A stretch of 64,000 nucleotides of DNA from Blepharisma japonicum (GCA_949751835.1 CATKHK010000041.1:124001-188000); one strand, 5' to 3'. Shown: positions 1 to 12,341, counted from the first letter of the stretch. The notes: generated by a model from the letters alone, not told the origin. Translations and numbers: made by a program.

Positions 1-776
1 GAGTATTTTGTAAGCTTTATTGCTTCTTGATGGATTTGTTGAGCAAGCTCACGTGTAGGAGATAAAATAATGCCATAAGGCCCATCTAATGAAGTTTGCT
101 CATTTATTTGAGGGAATTTTGTGATGGCAGAAATCATAGGAATTAAGTAAGTTGCTGATTTTCCACTGCCAGTTGGGGCTAAAGCTATTAAATCACTTTG
201 TTGGAGACCTATAGGAATAGCTTGCATTTGTATAGGCAGTGGACTTGTGTATCCGGCTCGTCTGATAGCACTTAATAAATCCTGGCTTAAATTAGATTCA
301 CTTCAAGTCCTTATTGGAGGTGGGATGTTTTGCCCTCTTACATAAATTTCATTATTTTCTCTAAAGATTTTTCAATCTCTATCTGTCATTAAAGAAGCAT
401 GCTTATTTTCTTCTTTTATTTCTTCGCTAACTAAATCTTTGCTATTTTGTTTTGATTTGATGCCAAATGGGATTCTTTCAGGATTTAGAGAATTTTCAAT
501 AAAAGTTGTGTCCTCGGTAGGATCTCATTCAAATTTAAAGACTTGCCTGAATTTTTCACTTGGCTTTTGAATAGTGGGGGCTGGCTTATTTAGACCTAAA
601 TATCTAGATTTAATAGAATCAAATTCATGACTCACTGGGATAGGCTTTTCTTCTTTTCGTGGAGAACGAGAACGAGGTTTTGGAGCAGGCTGGGGAACTT
701 TGGCTGTTTCCTCTAGTTCTTTTTTGAGTTTTGCCCGCTCTTCTTTAGAGAGAAATTTAGGTTTAAATTCTGCCAT
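1..776 (-). CDS. PRP28: PRP28/DDX23-like DEAD-box spliceosomal helicase (partial, C-terminus off window)
   Basis: The reading frame starts at 776 and runs off the left edge, giving about 258 residues. The N-terminus is short, charged and Ser/Arg/Pro-rich. It is followed by the PRP28-specific segment with FEWDPTEDT (about residue 83) and MTDRDWKIFRE (about 130), then the Q motif region PIQMQAIPIG, Walker A APTGSGKS (about 203) and motif Ia SPTRELAQQ (about 240). The FEWD and MTDRDW blocks are typical of the U5 snRNP helicase that swaps U1 for U6 at the 5' splice site (family knowledge). Three Trp are encoded by TGA. The N-terminal extension is much shorter than the RS domain of human DDX23. 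It is divergent with the RRM gene. Confidence 0.88.
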
Positions 777-1210
777 GTAGAATGATAATGATATTATTTT
801 TGGCCATTTTTAACATTTTAATAACTGATATAGGCAATTATCTGCTTTTTTGTTGCTTATAAGGTTTGAAAAGTTTATCTATCAGATGTGGCTAATTGTA
901 TTTCTAGATATGGCATATTTAATGGTTCTCAATCGTATTACCTCCATAATTGCTTATAAAAATTACACAAGCTTATTAATTAGTTGCATATGTTTTCTGA
1001 TTGTTTAGACAAAAATATTGGTTCAAGTTATTATGAATCACGCAAGTATAGTTTCAAAATTTTCCGCTTGCGTTTTTAAAGTTTTATCTCATTAAAAACT
1101 TTTTATTCAACTTCTTATTTATTCCAATCTCTTCTTCAGTTCTCATATTCTTAATTTTTCACCCTATTTTAGGCTTAGTTTTATCTGATACCAATAATTC
1201 AATATATAAA
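777..1210. other. Divergent intergenic region
   Basis: This AT-rich 434-bp spacer lies between the head-to-head helicase and RRM genes. I see no open frame or RNA gene; it presumably carries both promoters. Confidence 0.6.
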
Positions 1211-1915
1211 ATGACCACCAAAATGCACGAGTAACCCTTATTCAGCAAAAAATTATTTATAGGCGGTCTTCCTTCAGAATTAAAGGAGGAAGAAATAAAA
1301 AATTATTTCAGCAGATTTGGGAGAGTTGAAAAATGCTCCCTAATTCTTGATAAAAATACAGGCCGTTCCAGATGCTTTGGCTTCATTACTATGATAAATC
1401 AAAGCTCTGTTAAGGTTATATTAAATAGGAAGCACTTAATTTTAGGTAAAGAGGTAGAATGCAAGCCAGCAGTCCCAAAAGATAAAAGTGAAAAAAACAA
1501 CCGAAGTCGGAAAATTTTTGTTGGGGGTTTGCTTCCAGAGGTCACTAATTCTGAATTTTTCCAATTTTTCCAACAATTCGGAGAAATTGAGGATAGTGTT
1601 GTTATGAAAGATAGAGTTACAGGGAAACCTAGAGGTTTCGGATTTGTAACCTTTTATAAACAAGAATCAGTAGAAAAAGTCATGAGAAATTTTTCCAATA
1701 ATTTTATTCATGAGAGATGGGTTGAATGCAAAAGAGCCACGCCAAAAGACGATATGGGCAATTCGGCAACGGTTATTATTGAGCCGGATTCGAGCTCATC
1801 TGAATTCACTGACTGTGAATTCAAAAGGTCATGGTCTAATAGGAATAGTTGTGAAACTGAAGAATTGTGTAGGAGCCTTGTGGATTATGTTTTATCAGAT
1901 GATGATAAAGAATAA
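1211..1915 (+). CDS. Two-RRM RNA-binding protein, hnRNP A/B or Musashi-like
   Basis: The frame opens at ATG 1211 and is interrupted by a 15-nt intron at 1231-1245 (GTAACCCTTATTCAG). Removing it restores KKLFIGGLPSEL, the RNP2 motif of the first RRM. The product is 229 residues. RRM1 (about 8-80) has RNP1-like RCFGFITM; RRM2 (about 97-170) has RNP2 KIFVGGLLP and RNP1 RGFGFVTF. The C-terminus is acidic and Ser-rich. The layout of two close RRMs, each followed by a VECK(P/R)A sequence, matches the hnRNP A/B, DAZAP1 and Musashi group; the exact ortholog cannot be told. A role in binding single-stranded RNA follows from the domains. Confidence 0.87.
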
Positions 1916-2579
1916 TGACAATTTTTTGTCAATGGAATAGTAATAAATAATTTATAGATATAGATAAAAAAATAATGCAGTTAACTTATCAGAAAATGTT
2001 TTTACAGCAGTATTTCACTTTTATATTCGTAAATAAATAAAAATTATAATATTAGCTATTTATGTAAGTAAGAAATTCAAATAAAAAACAGTTGTGTTTT
2101 TTAATCCTATATAAAGATAAATGGAAATTTGTTAAATAAAAACAATTCTATATATATAAATCATTCATGCATGGGCAAGGTCAAAACGTTCAAAATTAAA
2201 TTCTGAAGAAAAATAAATGTACCTGTACCGATTTGATCATTTCCAAGATAGTGATATTGCTGAAATTAGCAAGGAAAAAATAAAATAACTTTTGTTAATA
2301 ATGATGAAAATAATGATCAAACGCTGGGAAATAGCTGAAAAAAATACTTGTAGCTGACTGAATCGAATCTGCAAGAGCTTCAGTCTTTACAACTAATTCG
2401 GCACAAGCCAAAAAGAAGAATTTGGCTTACAGTTTATGCATGAGCCAGCAAAAGCTAAATAAAGACTACAGATAAGGTTATCTCCCAATGCCATCATAAA
2501 GGAAATACCCAGAATTTTCATAAAATACATAATTTTTAATTTACTATAATAAGTAAATATAAAAAATTACATTATCATT

Positions 2580-3260
2580 TTTGCATGGTAAATTTTTTGT
2601 GTAAGTCTATCTTGGCCCTAAAGAAAAAGAAATTTTTCATCTAGAAAATCCATATGAATTGCTTCTATAGACTGCAAAAAAGTTTTCATGTCAATTCATT
2701 TTGGATCGTTAAATGAAATATAAGCATATTCTTTAGTATTTGTGATAGATAAAGCATTTAAGTAGTGCTGGATTTTTTTTCTGAAGTCCTGACTCGCCTT
2801 CAGAGATTTTGAGTACAAATAAAATTGAAAATATTTTATATTGCTTTTAGCCGCTATGATAATAAATATGAACAGATATTCTTCTGATGAATCTGCTTAT
2901 AATTTATATATTTTAGAGCTGATGAAGAGCTATTATTGCTTGAAATACTAAGACTAGCAAAAATTCATTGCAAAGACTGATATCTTTTACATTTTCAATC
3001 TCATTTATATAAAAAGATTTCGGTAATTGCAAATTCCTTTGGTCTCACTAGAAAATGTTATAGAATCTCTTGATTTTATGCGAGGTTTTTTTAAGTACTT
3101 AAGTTTAGAATATTTCTTAAATTCTCATTTGTTTGAAATTCATAAGTTGTCAAGGTTTCTGAGCGTGAGGCCGTATGCATAATTTGGTCAGCAATATCAG
3201 AATTAAAATTGAATAGAAAATTGATTTTTGTAATTATTCATTACTAGTCAGGTCATATGA
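2580..3260 (-). pseudogene. Degenerate minus-strand coding relic, family unknown
   Basis: Minus-strand frames give protein-like runs separated by stops and frame changes. Examples are IADQIMHTASRSETLTTYEF (near 3200-3120), LPKSFYINEIENVKDISL (near 3025-2970) and, after an 8-A run at about 2770, ALSITNTKEYAYISFNDP followed by a TGA-encoded Trp. The amphipathic, non-repetitive character resembles former coding DNA rather than random AT-rich sequence. No family is recognised, and no single lesion can be called 'the' mutation because the frame changes several times. Confidence 0.4.
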
Positions 3261-3979
3261 AATCTCTTTGGAAAGAGATTGTATTTACAATGAATTAGAA
3301 GGAAAATTTTTTATCCTTATATATCTCCAAAAATGAAATGTGTTAAGGAAGTACCTAAGAAAGCCAATAGTCAGGTAACCTATCAGAGACTTTGAATTAA
3401 TTTTCTAAATCTTATTAGCATAAAATCCACTCTTAATTTTGTACAAAATATTATAAACTTAAACCTATTTTTTGAACATAAATTATCAGATCAAATAAAA
3501 TGTCATAATCTTTTCTTAAATTTTCTATTTCCCATTTTCTAAATTTTATAATATTTCTTTGTAACTACTGCTTAGCATGAACGTGGGAAGATATAATTAC
3601 TAATCAATCCTTTTTCTCACCCTTGTAATTAGATATCTTAAAAGCACTAGGTACTTGGGGAAGAAAAAAGGCACTCGACAATTTTATCGGCTTTTGGAGT
3701 AAAAATACTAGGCTGACGAGCCCTAGCTCGCACTTAATCTGTATTTCTCCTCTTAGGAAGATAACTATGATTGCAAAAGGAGTCTCAAGGATTTCAAGAC
3801 AAATGAACAGAAAATTCGATTTATCAGGAAGACAAACTACGTGGACATATGGCACGATAACCCAATCTCTCCAACTTACGTATAATAAATGGTCTTTGTC
3901 CGAAGTAGTACAATGCAAGGTCATGTGAAAATTAGTGAGGCGATGACGAAATAAAGAGGGAAATAATGGCTCTTGGGCC

Positions 3980-3999
3980 TATAGGAGACTTCTCCTATA
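3980..3999. repeat. Short perfect inverted repeat
   Basis: TATAGGAGA is followed by CT and then TCTCCTATA: 9-bp arms with a 2-nt centre. It lies at the downstream end of the G+C-richer island. No function can be assigned. Confidence 0.6.
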
Positions 4000-4150
4000 A
4001 GCAGTTAATGCCAAGCTAAGAAAAAACATAAAATTAGCTTAATTAAAGATAATAACTTTCTGAGTGGCAATAGCTAATATATATGAAAAAGCAGGCTCAA
4101 ATAATAAATGATCCTTAAATTAATCATTTTTAATGGTTTTATAATAATTA

Positions 4151-7100
4151 ATGTCTCTAACTGAACCATTATTGCCTCAGGAAGAAGCTTTGGAGCAAAA
4201 GCTTGAAGAATATTCTAATAGTCCTTTAGATAACCTCCAAAAAAGTATTGAAAAGCTGTCATTTGAGTATGGATCTTTTGAATTTGACTGCTCAAGAGAG
4301 ATGGGATCGTATTCTGGAGAAATTGACGACGATTGGAATAAATATCGTAAAGAACGGAAAAGCTCTAAGATTATTAAAAGCATGACTGCATTTGAGAATA
4401 AGCTGGCTGTTGGTAGAATTGATGGAGTTATTAAAATATATAACTTAGAAACCAGAGAAGAAATTACGCTAAATGGGCATAGCAATTTAGTGAGCTGTCT
4501 TAAGGTTAACAATAGCAATGATCGTCTTATTTCAGGATCAATGGATAAAACGATAATCATTTGAGATTTAGAAGAATATTCTCAAGCAAAGGTGCTTAAG
4601 TGGGAAAATGAAGTATTTTGCTTAGAGGTGATCACTGATAATTGGCTTTTTTCTGGAACTTCTAAAAATGGTGTTATTAGAAAATGGAATTTTGATAACG
4701 AAAATAAATTTAAAGACTTCTCTAGCAATTCAGATGGTACGATCTTGATGAAAAGTTCTCCTAATGATAAAATTCTTGTTACAGCTCATAAGGACAATAA
4801 TATAGTGATCTGAAGTATTGATGACCTTCAGGTTCTTGCTAAGTATAGTTTCGATAAGCCTATATTAGATATCGCTATTTCAGAAGATAGTAAATACATT
4901 GCCACTCGATTAGTTGACTCTATATTTTTATGAGATGTTAGCACAAGACAAAAATTAGAAATAGAAACAGAGCTTAGCAATACGCGGTTTCTGGACTTCG
5001 TCAACGGAAACCAAATCGTATATGCAGATTTATATGAAGGCATAAACGTTTACAACATTGACAATAAGAAATTATCAGAGCTTAAAGATACAGAAACAGC
5101 TGCAGTAGCTGTCTCAAGTCGTAACAGCTTGGTCTATTATGCACAGAAAGATGGTTCTGTCGTTATATTTGACTCAAAGACTATGGCTCCTATAACTGTG
5201 CTGAAAGGAGCATTCGACAATGTCATCAATATGCAAGTTACTGATAAAGAAGACTACTTAGCTTGCATATTGTCAAAAGGAATAATTAAAATTCATGAAA
5301 TTAATAAAGAAATAAAGCAAGCCAAAAAAGATTGTGCTCTTAGATTTTATGAAGCAACTAGTATTAAATTGACCAAGGATGGGAAATATGCAGTACTATG
5401 TAGCGAAGAGGAAATAAAAGTATGAAGCTTCATTGAAGAAAAAGTTGCTTTTTCCTATAGCGAAGGCTCTGGGCAGATAGAAATTTCTTATGACGATATA
5501 TTTTTTAGCTTTATCAGTGATAATCATAAATCTATTTCTGCCTGCTCCTTTCAGGATATGAAATTAATCAAGTTATTGCAGTTAGATGATAGTGATGATA
5601 GTTATATCGTATCATTCTCAATAAGTAGGGATAAAAAATCCATTACATTTATGACTCACCTACATATTATAAAGATTTTTGACATTGAGAAAAAATCCAT
5701 AATTGCTACTTTAAATAAAAGAATAATTAGAATGCAAAAAGGACGTCCATTGCACTGCACCTTAGGAAAAGAAGGCGACTCTGTGGCTTTCTTAGCCAAT
5801 AAGACCAATAATGAATATACAATTACAATTGATTCCCAAAACAATATAGTCTTCTGGAGCTTATCAGAGCAAAAAATAATGCACAGTTTTCATATTGATA
5901 ATCCAATGGTTAATTGAGAAATAGCTGAAAGCATTAATTGGTTATTTATTGCTACAAATAATGTATTAGAGGTTTGAAGCATAACTCAAAAACTAAAAAT
6001 TGCCACGATTAAGGAGGATCTAAGTCCAATTTCTAGTCTAAATATAAGTGAAGATGAAAGGCTGCTAGTTTTTAAGCAGGGAAGAGAAATCAAGCTATGG
6101 GATCTCCAGCAGCTTAAGGAGCTTGATATTATTAAAATTGAAGATAACTCCGATTTGCGCAGCATAGAAATATCAAGAGATAATAAACATATAGCAATTT
6201 TATACAAAAACGATTATGTCAGGTTCTGGTCTTGTGAAGAAAAAAAAATCATATTAGCACTGCAGCTTCCTCATGATAATTTGACAACAGCAAAGTTTAG
6301 TGGTGATGCAAAATTCATTGCTATTTGTGGTTTAAAGAAAATTGAATTCCATTATATAGAAAATTATCTGTGTAATAGCGGAGCTAACTCAGATCCTTAT
6401 TTCGTACCAGGTTTGCATGATAAAATTTGAAGGCACAAATTTGTCAATTGGATGAAAAAGCCAACCAAAGAGCTATGGGAAAAAGAATTCATTGATGTAG
6501 TTGTATATCCTATTGGATATAATCTTTTGCATTCGTTGTGCATAACAGATAGTGTAGATATGCTCTCATTGGCATTAAATGATGGAGCAGTAATTTTCAG
6601 AGACCAGCAAAATATGAGCCCATTATCGTATGCACTAACTAAAAGCTCAAGAAGATGTATCGATCAGATCCTTAATTATGTTATTGATTTAGATGATGAT
6701 AATAAACTATTCCATTGCATTCATCAATTGCGTGATGATCTACCACAGTTGTTTATTTCCAAAACTCCATCTTTGGTTCCATTTTTAGAAGTTTTATTCA
6801 GGAGGAGTGCTGATAAAGACCTTATTGGCTTCTACGAAATTACAGAAGAACTGCCTATGTCCATTTTTTCTCCTATTTCTAAAATTTATATCAGTGCTTT
6901 TACTGGGGAAAATTCCGCTACTAAGGAATCTGTAAAGCAAAATGAAAATCTTGTCCAATTTTGGGGAAGTCCATTAGGGTATAACTATACAACAGGATCT
7001 GATGAAAGCCTGCTGCTTGTTAAAAAAATGGACGAATGTGATAATCCAGAAATTTTTCAAACTTTATACGTTCAGTCCGTTGTAAGAGAAAAATGGGATT

Positions 7101-8167
7101 ACTTATGGCCAGCAATAATTACTATTTCAGTTATATATTGGCTTAATCTTGTCATGATGACATGACATCTTTTTGATCCCAGCATTTATATTTTAAGCAC
7201 TTTTATAGTGCTAAACGGAATTTTAGCTCTTTACGAGCTTTTACAAGTTATCACTAAACCTGCAGATTATGTCTCTGAAATATGAAACCTTATTGACTTT
7301 CTACGCTTAGTGCTATCTATTACATGGGCAATCTTTGAAATTTTAGAAGAAAATGTTGAAGGCTTAGCATTTGCAGTTGTTTTAGTCAATTTCTTTAGAG
7401 GCTTGACATATTTCCGTGCTTTTGATTTTACGAGATTTTACGTTAGGTTGGTTTTGATGGCTCTCAGTGACTCAGTTGCGTTTCTAATTATTTTCCTTTA
7501 TTCAACCCTTGCATTTGGAATTCTCTATGCTTCTCTTAATAGTGGTATTTCTCTCAGTGACGTATGGATAATGGCTTATGAGCTTAATATGGGCAATTTT
7601 GATAATAATGGCTTTTCTCTCATCCAATACTCATGCTTTACCTTGGCTTCTCTAGTTAATGTTGTTATGATGCTTAACTTATTAGTATCAACGTTAGGAG
7701 ATACTTTTGATAGATTTCAGATGATTGCTGATGAATTAAATTCTAAAGAAATGCTTCAGCTTGTAGTTGAGTTTGAATCGATTATGTTTTGGAGAAGATC
7801 AGAACTTGCAAAATTAAACTCAAAAGGAAAATTAACTTATCTTCAGAGATGTGATATTTTTCAAGATAGCAATGTGTCTGATAAATGGCAAGGAAAAATT
7901 AAAGAAATTTCAACAAAAATTGATGGATATAAAGAAAATATTTTGGATATGAAGAAAAATATGAGCGAAGAATTAGGAAATGTGCAAATCAGTTTGAATG
8001 AAAAAATGGAGGATATTGGAGGAAATGTGAAGAAATTAGAAGAAAAAGTTGATTCTTTAAATCCGAAAATATCTGAAATGGAAAGAAACATTGAATTTCT
8101 AAGACAAGATTGGGAGTCAAAAATGAATCAGATAATGGAAACTCTTAAAGAAATTAAGCAAAAATAA
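4151..8167 (+). CDS. WD40 beta-propeller / ankyrin-like / six-TM TRP-type ion channel fusion
   Basis: This is one uninterrupted frame of 1338 codons when TGA is read as Trp; all eight or more internal 'stops' are TGA, several at the Trp of WD repeats (SGSMDKTIIIW-DLEE at 4562). Residues about 70-760 form many WD-like repeats, probably two propellers. Residues about 785-960 resemble the ankyrin/linker region of TRP channels (LHSLCITDSVDMLSLAL; EIFQTLYVQSVVREKWDYL just before the membrane). From about 980 to 1185 come hydrophobic segments in the ion_trans pattern, ending with a helix VNVVMMLNLLVSTLGDTF that looks like S6, and then a basic stretch and a long coiled coil (about 1235-1338). I infer a cation channel with a cytosolic propeller sensor. 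The selectivity filter is not identifiable with confidence. Confidence 0.85.
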
Positions 8168-8286
8168 AAACCTAATTAATAAGTTAACTAGCTTTATTTA
8201 AAATTATTTTTTCCCCATTTTTATATGCTTTATTATATATTATGCTAATAAATCGGTGCGAGTCGAAGAGAAGCCAAAAGGTTAAT

Positions 8287-8811
8287 TGAATCGAGTTAGA
8301 AGGCTTGCTTTGCATCAGATCTAACTAGACTTAAAAATAATGTCGACGCAAAGCCTTTTCATTACTCTAAAAGAAGGAAAGAGCATCATAAAGTGATCTC
8401 AATAATTTATCTAAATTATCATAGAAGACATGCAATAGCGTATATCTTTAGGATGAGGACTGGGTTCAATATATGGCCCGATTCCAAAATCTAAATCATT
8501 TAAATCCAATCAGCAGACGCAAGAATTGAGGATGAAGAGATTTATCTTCTAGTGACTGCTACTTATATGATGAAGTTAAGAGTAAAATTTAATGGAACAA
8601 CAAAAACTAGGCATGCTTGAATAAGTATTGATGAGAGAGTTAAATTGCATGAAATGGTATTATATTCTCATAAGTTCATTAGTTGAATAAAGGAGAGTAT
8701 GAAGATGGATTGTCTGATGTGACAAATGTATTAATGGATTTTCGGTTATAATGCTTTTGAAAGAGAAATACACGAAAATTATAATAATTATACTTCAGGC
8801 ACATATTAATT
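8287..8811 (+). pseudogene. Degenerate plus-strand coding relic
   Basis: One frame stays open for long stretches but contains three TAA codons, two of them close together near 8500 and one near 8735, and no start. The recoverable pieces include NVDAKPFHYSKRRKEHHKVI, IEDEEIYLLVTATYMMKLRV and IKESMKMDCLM, with TGA at plausible Trp positions. The even amino-acid composition suggests a once-functional gene. No family is recognised. Confidence 0.4.
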
Positions 8812-9049
8812 GTGCATAGTATATAAAATGCTACTATAAGAAAAGAATATACATCTAAAATATCAATTTATTATCATTCGTTTTGCTCTCCTATAGCAAG
8901 AAACCCAATAAATAATTCAAGAAGTTAAGATGCAGATTTTACAACAAAAAATCACTACAGATGAAGATTTTATTATTATATTTTATAGTTTTCTCATTTA
9001 AATTATTAAGACTTACAAAAATTTGAACAAGGTGCTGACTTAAGCCATG

Positions 9050-9500
9050 AAAAGGCTTGCATATCTATTCTGCATCATGTGTCGGTTTTGATGTATCATT
9101 AATGAATAGTATTAACAGTGCTACTCTCACAAAAGTGGTTACATGGTATTCTCGTTTTACATATTGCTTTAATTTCATAATGGTCTCTGTGTCAATCTTG
9201 CTTTAATGCTTCTTTTTCTGTCTTGTAATTGCTCAGATTATTTTACCAAGCAACTGATAATCGACTAAACCAACAATCCTAAAAATATCTTTAAAATTGC
9301 TTCGGAAAATCACAAAAATAATCTATGCTTTTTTATCTTCAGAATTTATTTTAAAAGTCCTTCCTTTTCTTTATTTCTAAATATATCAGAATCCATCACA
9401 TTCAGAGTCAGCATGCCTTCTTGAGACCAATATATTGATCTTCATTTCACGGATATTCAGCTCCATAATCATTTTTTCGATCATCATCATTTAGCTCTCA
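9050..9500 (-). pseudogene. Degenerate minus-strand coding relic
   Basis: Read on the minus strand the segment gives ELNDDDRKNDYGAEYPW (9495-9440), then after a frame change MDSDIFRNKEKEGLLK, then FKDIFRIVGLVDYQLLGKII and IDTETIMKLKQYVKREYHVT, each ended by a TAA/TAG or a frame change. The pieces look like parts of one lost protein, of unknown family. Confidence 0.4.
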
Positions 9501-9661
9501 AATTAGGATTGCGTTTCAGATGAAGGATTTTGGATAAAAGAATAATAGATTCAATGATCACATATCATAGTCACTCATTTCTGCATTATTAAGATTAAGT
9601 TTTGTTTGTTTAGAACAGATTTCGTGATATTTTTAATATATAATTTAAGTTGATATAAAAA

Positions 9662-11224
9662 TTATCTATGCCTTCTAGTTGAATTTTTCTTTCTAACCGT
9701 TTCTTCTTCTGGTTCTTTTTTCTCTACCTCTAACTCTTCATCAGCTTCAAAGAGCCCTTCTTCTTCAGCTTCTACATTAAAAACTTCTGGTTTCACCCTC
9801 ACAATCTTGGCCAATGCTTCCTGTGTGCTCATTTCAGCCTAAATATTTATTACCACCAAATCAGCTGTCTTTTTATGTGCATAGGCCTCCATTGCTTTTC
9901 TCGACTCTTCTTTTTTTTCTTGAATAGGCTGGACAAGTTCTTCAAGCTTTGCATAAATCAGCTCAAGCATATCATGGAGTGTATCTTTTGTTTCCGAAAT
10001 TCGGCTTCCTGGGGCGATTTCTAAGCTATTTGGTATATCTAAAGTATGCATAATTTTTTCTCCCCAGTTTAAAACTTGATCATAAACTCTTACAGCTTTA
10101 CCTAATTTTTCTTTATTAAGGGAATACTCTTTATAAGACCCAGCTAATTGGTCTTCCATAGCATCTATATCAGCGTAAACTTTTCGTGAATTTCCGCCAT
10201 CTTCAAGCTGAAGGCCTTGGAGTTGATTTCTAGCTGCTGCATTTTGTTGACGTAAAGTGTCTAATTTTTGCTCTGCTTCAGAAACAGCATTTAGAAGCTG
10301 GGTATAGGTCTGCTCGCGGGTTAAAAATCGTTCCACAATGTCTTGGACATCCATTAAGCCAGTGGCAGCTCTGATTTTTTGGAAAGCTTGCTCAACACCT
10401 ATAGCTTTCTGCATTTCAGCATCTAATTTTCGTTGCAAAATTGTATACCAAAATCTATGCATTAGTAGACTTTCTCTCAGCTTTACTTCGTGTGAATCTT
10501 TATCATCATTAGCAGCTGCTTCAGCGATATCGGCTTGCCGCTTTTGACGTTCTTCTCTTCTTAAAGCAGCTTCTTGTCGCAGTTTTACATTTTTTTCAAG
10601 CTGCTGTATACGTTCATCTTTTTGTTTTTTCTCTTGCATTAAGCCTTCCTTCATATCACTCAGCAAAAATTTGGATTGGTATTTAGTTTCTCTCATTTTT
10701 CGATATTTTTCTGTTTCTAGGTCTAAAATTTGTTTGGCAGATTTTAAGCCTACTTGTAAAGAGTTTGATTTTATTTCCATGGAAATTTTATCTTTTTTCA
10801 TTCTATCTAATACATGCAAATAAGTTTTTTTGTCCCTAATTTCGTCTTCATGCTTTTTTCTAGTATTTTCAAGAGCATTTTTTAATTGCTCTAATTTTTG
10901 TTGTAAATTTTTTGAGTCATTTTCTGCGATATTTGCAACAGAATTCGCTTTTTCTAGCTCTTTTCTGATTTTTTCTAAATATTGTCGTTTTTTAGCATTG
11001 GATTCTTTAGTTTTATCATGTCTTTTTCTAATCATCATAAGCTGCGCGGCCACTTCTTTAGTTTCTTCGTCATTATCTAAAATATCATCGTTTTCTGGGT
11101 CACTAAAATGACTGGCTTCGTTTTGAGTTATCATGACCTTGAGGTTTTTAGACTTTGTTATAGGTGTCATCGATCTTCCTGATGGAAAAGTTCTAATCTC
11201 AGACATATTTAGATTTGCAATCAA
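9662..11224 (-). CDS. Axonemal coiled-coil protein of the outer-dynein-arm docking type (CCDC151/CCDC63-like)
   Basis: The main exon runs 11224-9854. A 15-nt intron at 9839-9853 (GTAATAAATATTTAG on the minus strand) removes an apparent TAG stop and joins in frame to a 58-codon acidic tail ending at 9662, giving 515 residues. Almost the whole protein is coiled coil. The segment ATGLMDVQDIVERFLTREQT (about residues 290-310) resembles the ATGV.D...IV.(K/R)F...E signature of CCDC151/ODAD3, CCDC114 and CCDC63, which dock outer dynein arms on doublet microtubules. The assignment to one of these paralogs is uncertain. The first Met could also be Met7. Confidence 0.75.
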
Positions 11225-11744
11225 ATTTTTGTTTCATGACACGATATTTTTTAAAAGATTCTCTCAATTAGAAAATATCATTATAATATCCTTTTCAATT
11301 GAAGGCTAGAAATTCTTCTATTGTCTTCAGTTTAGAGCTAGCAGACCATCATTAATCTGCATTGACTGTTAATGCTAAACCCTTATTTTTAGTCTGTAAT
11401 TTTAAGCAAATAATAAAAAAAACATCTAAATTATTTAATTTAAACTAAAATATTATTAATTTTCTATTCAAAGAGGCTATTAAGATTAAAAGGCTATACT
11501 GATTTCTTAGAAGTCTTTATTTAATGTTTTAAAGATTTTATAATTGTTAATTATCATATTAATTTTCACAGAAATTTTATTGATTATATGGGTTTCTAAT
11601 TACTGAATTATAAGATTATTAAAATGGCAATTATTATATAGTTAAAAATGAAAATAAAAATTAATTGAAATTATGACTTTCGTAAAGGCTCTTTTAAAAT
11701 TAATAATAAAAATAATTATAATTTCATCAGAATTAATTTTTTTT
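11225..11744. other. AT-rich intergenic spacer
   Basis: 520 bp of very AT-rich DNA between two minus-strand genes. I see no open frame or RNA gene. Confidence 0.6.
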
Positions 11745-12341
11745 TTAATTCGAAGTTTTGCACCATATGCTTTCTTTGCTTTCTTTGCATTTTTTATTTA
11801 AGCTATTCCACCTATTTTTCACTGAGTTTTCTGTTCTCCCAACCATTTCCCTGGAAATTTTGCTTCATTTTGTCCCGTATTTTCCTACTAAATTTAAAAG
11901 CTGCAGATCTTCTTCTTTGGCTCATTCGCACTCTAAATTAATTTTACTTTTTAATTCAGGATTCAAATGATTGAATCATCTTTCTCTGATGTGCTTTCCT
12001 TTGCGTGAAAGACTGCCTCCATAGATTTGATTATTTATGAGTTTGGCTATGAATGTCCAGGACCGATTCCCTCTACTGACAAAATGACGAATAATTTCAT
12101 CTTCCTCAATTTTTCAAAGAAGATCTCGGGAGCCTCCTTTGCTAAGGAATAATGTATCATTTAAATTTAATTCGGGCTCTTTTTGATTTATTTTGCCAGC
12201 AAGTACTGGAGAAAGCTCTCCAGTAAATGGATTCTGATAAAATGGAATTCAGACAACGTTTTCTATACCAGTAGGAGGTGGAAGTATGTTATTAGCCCAA
12301 CTTGAATTTGGGATCAGAGATTCTTTATTATCAAGGTCCAT
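11745..12341 (-). CDS. R2R3-MYB DNA-binding protein
   Basis: A 198-residue gene hidden by five in-frame TGA (Trp) codons. After a 65-residue leader come two MYB repeats. R2 (about 72-126) runs from LLWKIEEDEIIRHFV to KHIRERWFNHLNPELK; R3 (about 133-180) is CEWAKEEDLQLLNLV...GTKWSKISREMVGRTENSVKNRWNSL. The regularly spaced Trp, the HIRERW and NSVKNRW recognition helices and the linker NHLNPELK are diagnostic of R2R3-MYB transcription factors. R2 carries an insertion (NNQIYGGSLSR) before the recognition helix. Nuclear action is inferred. It lacks the first repeat of vertebrate c-MYB. Confidence 0.92.

Larger units (their letters stand above)
1916..4150. other. Long gene-poor stretch with decayed coding sequence
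   Basis: No intact gene was found in 2.2 kb. From 1916 to about 2580 the DNA is simple AT-rich spacer. Between about 2580 and 3260 the minus strand holds fragments of plausible protein in changing frames (listed separately). From 3604 to 4000 the DNA is richer in G+C and open on both strands (see findings). Confidence 0.6.
8168..9661. other. Gene graveyard between channel gene and axonemal coiled-coil gene
   Basis: There is no intact gene. Two decayed coding relics are listed separately (8287-8811 plus, about 9050-9500 minus). The remainder is AT-rich spacer. Confidence 0.55.
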
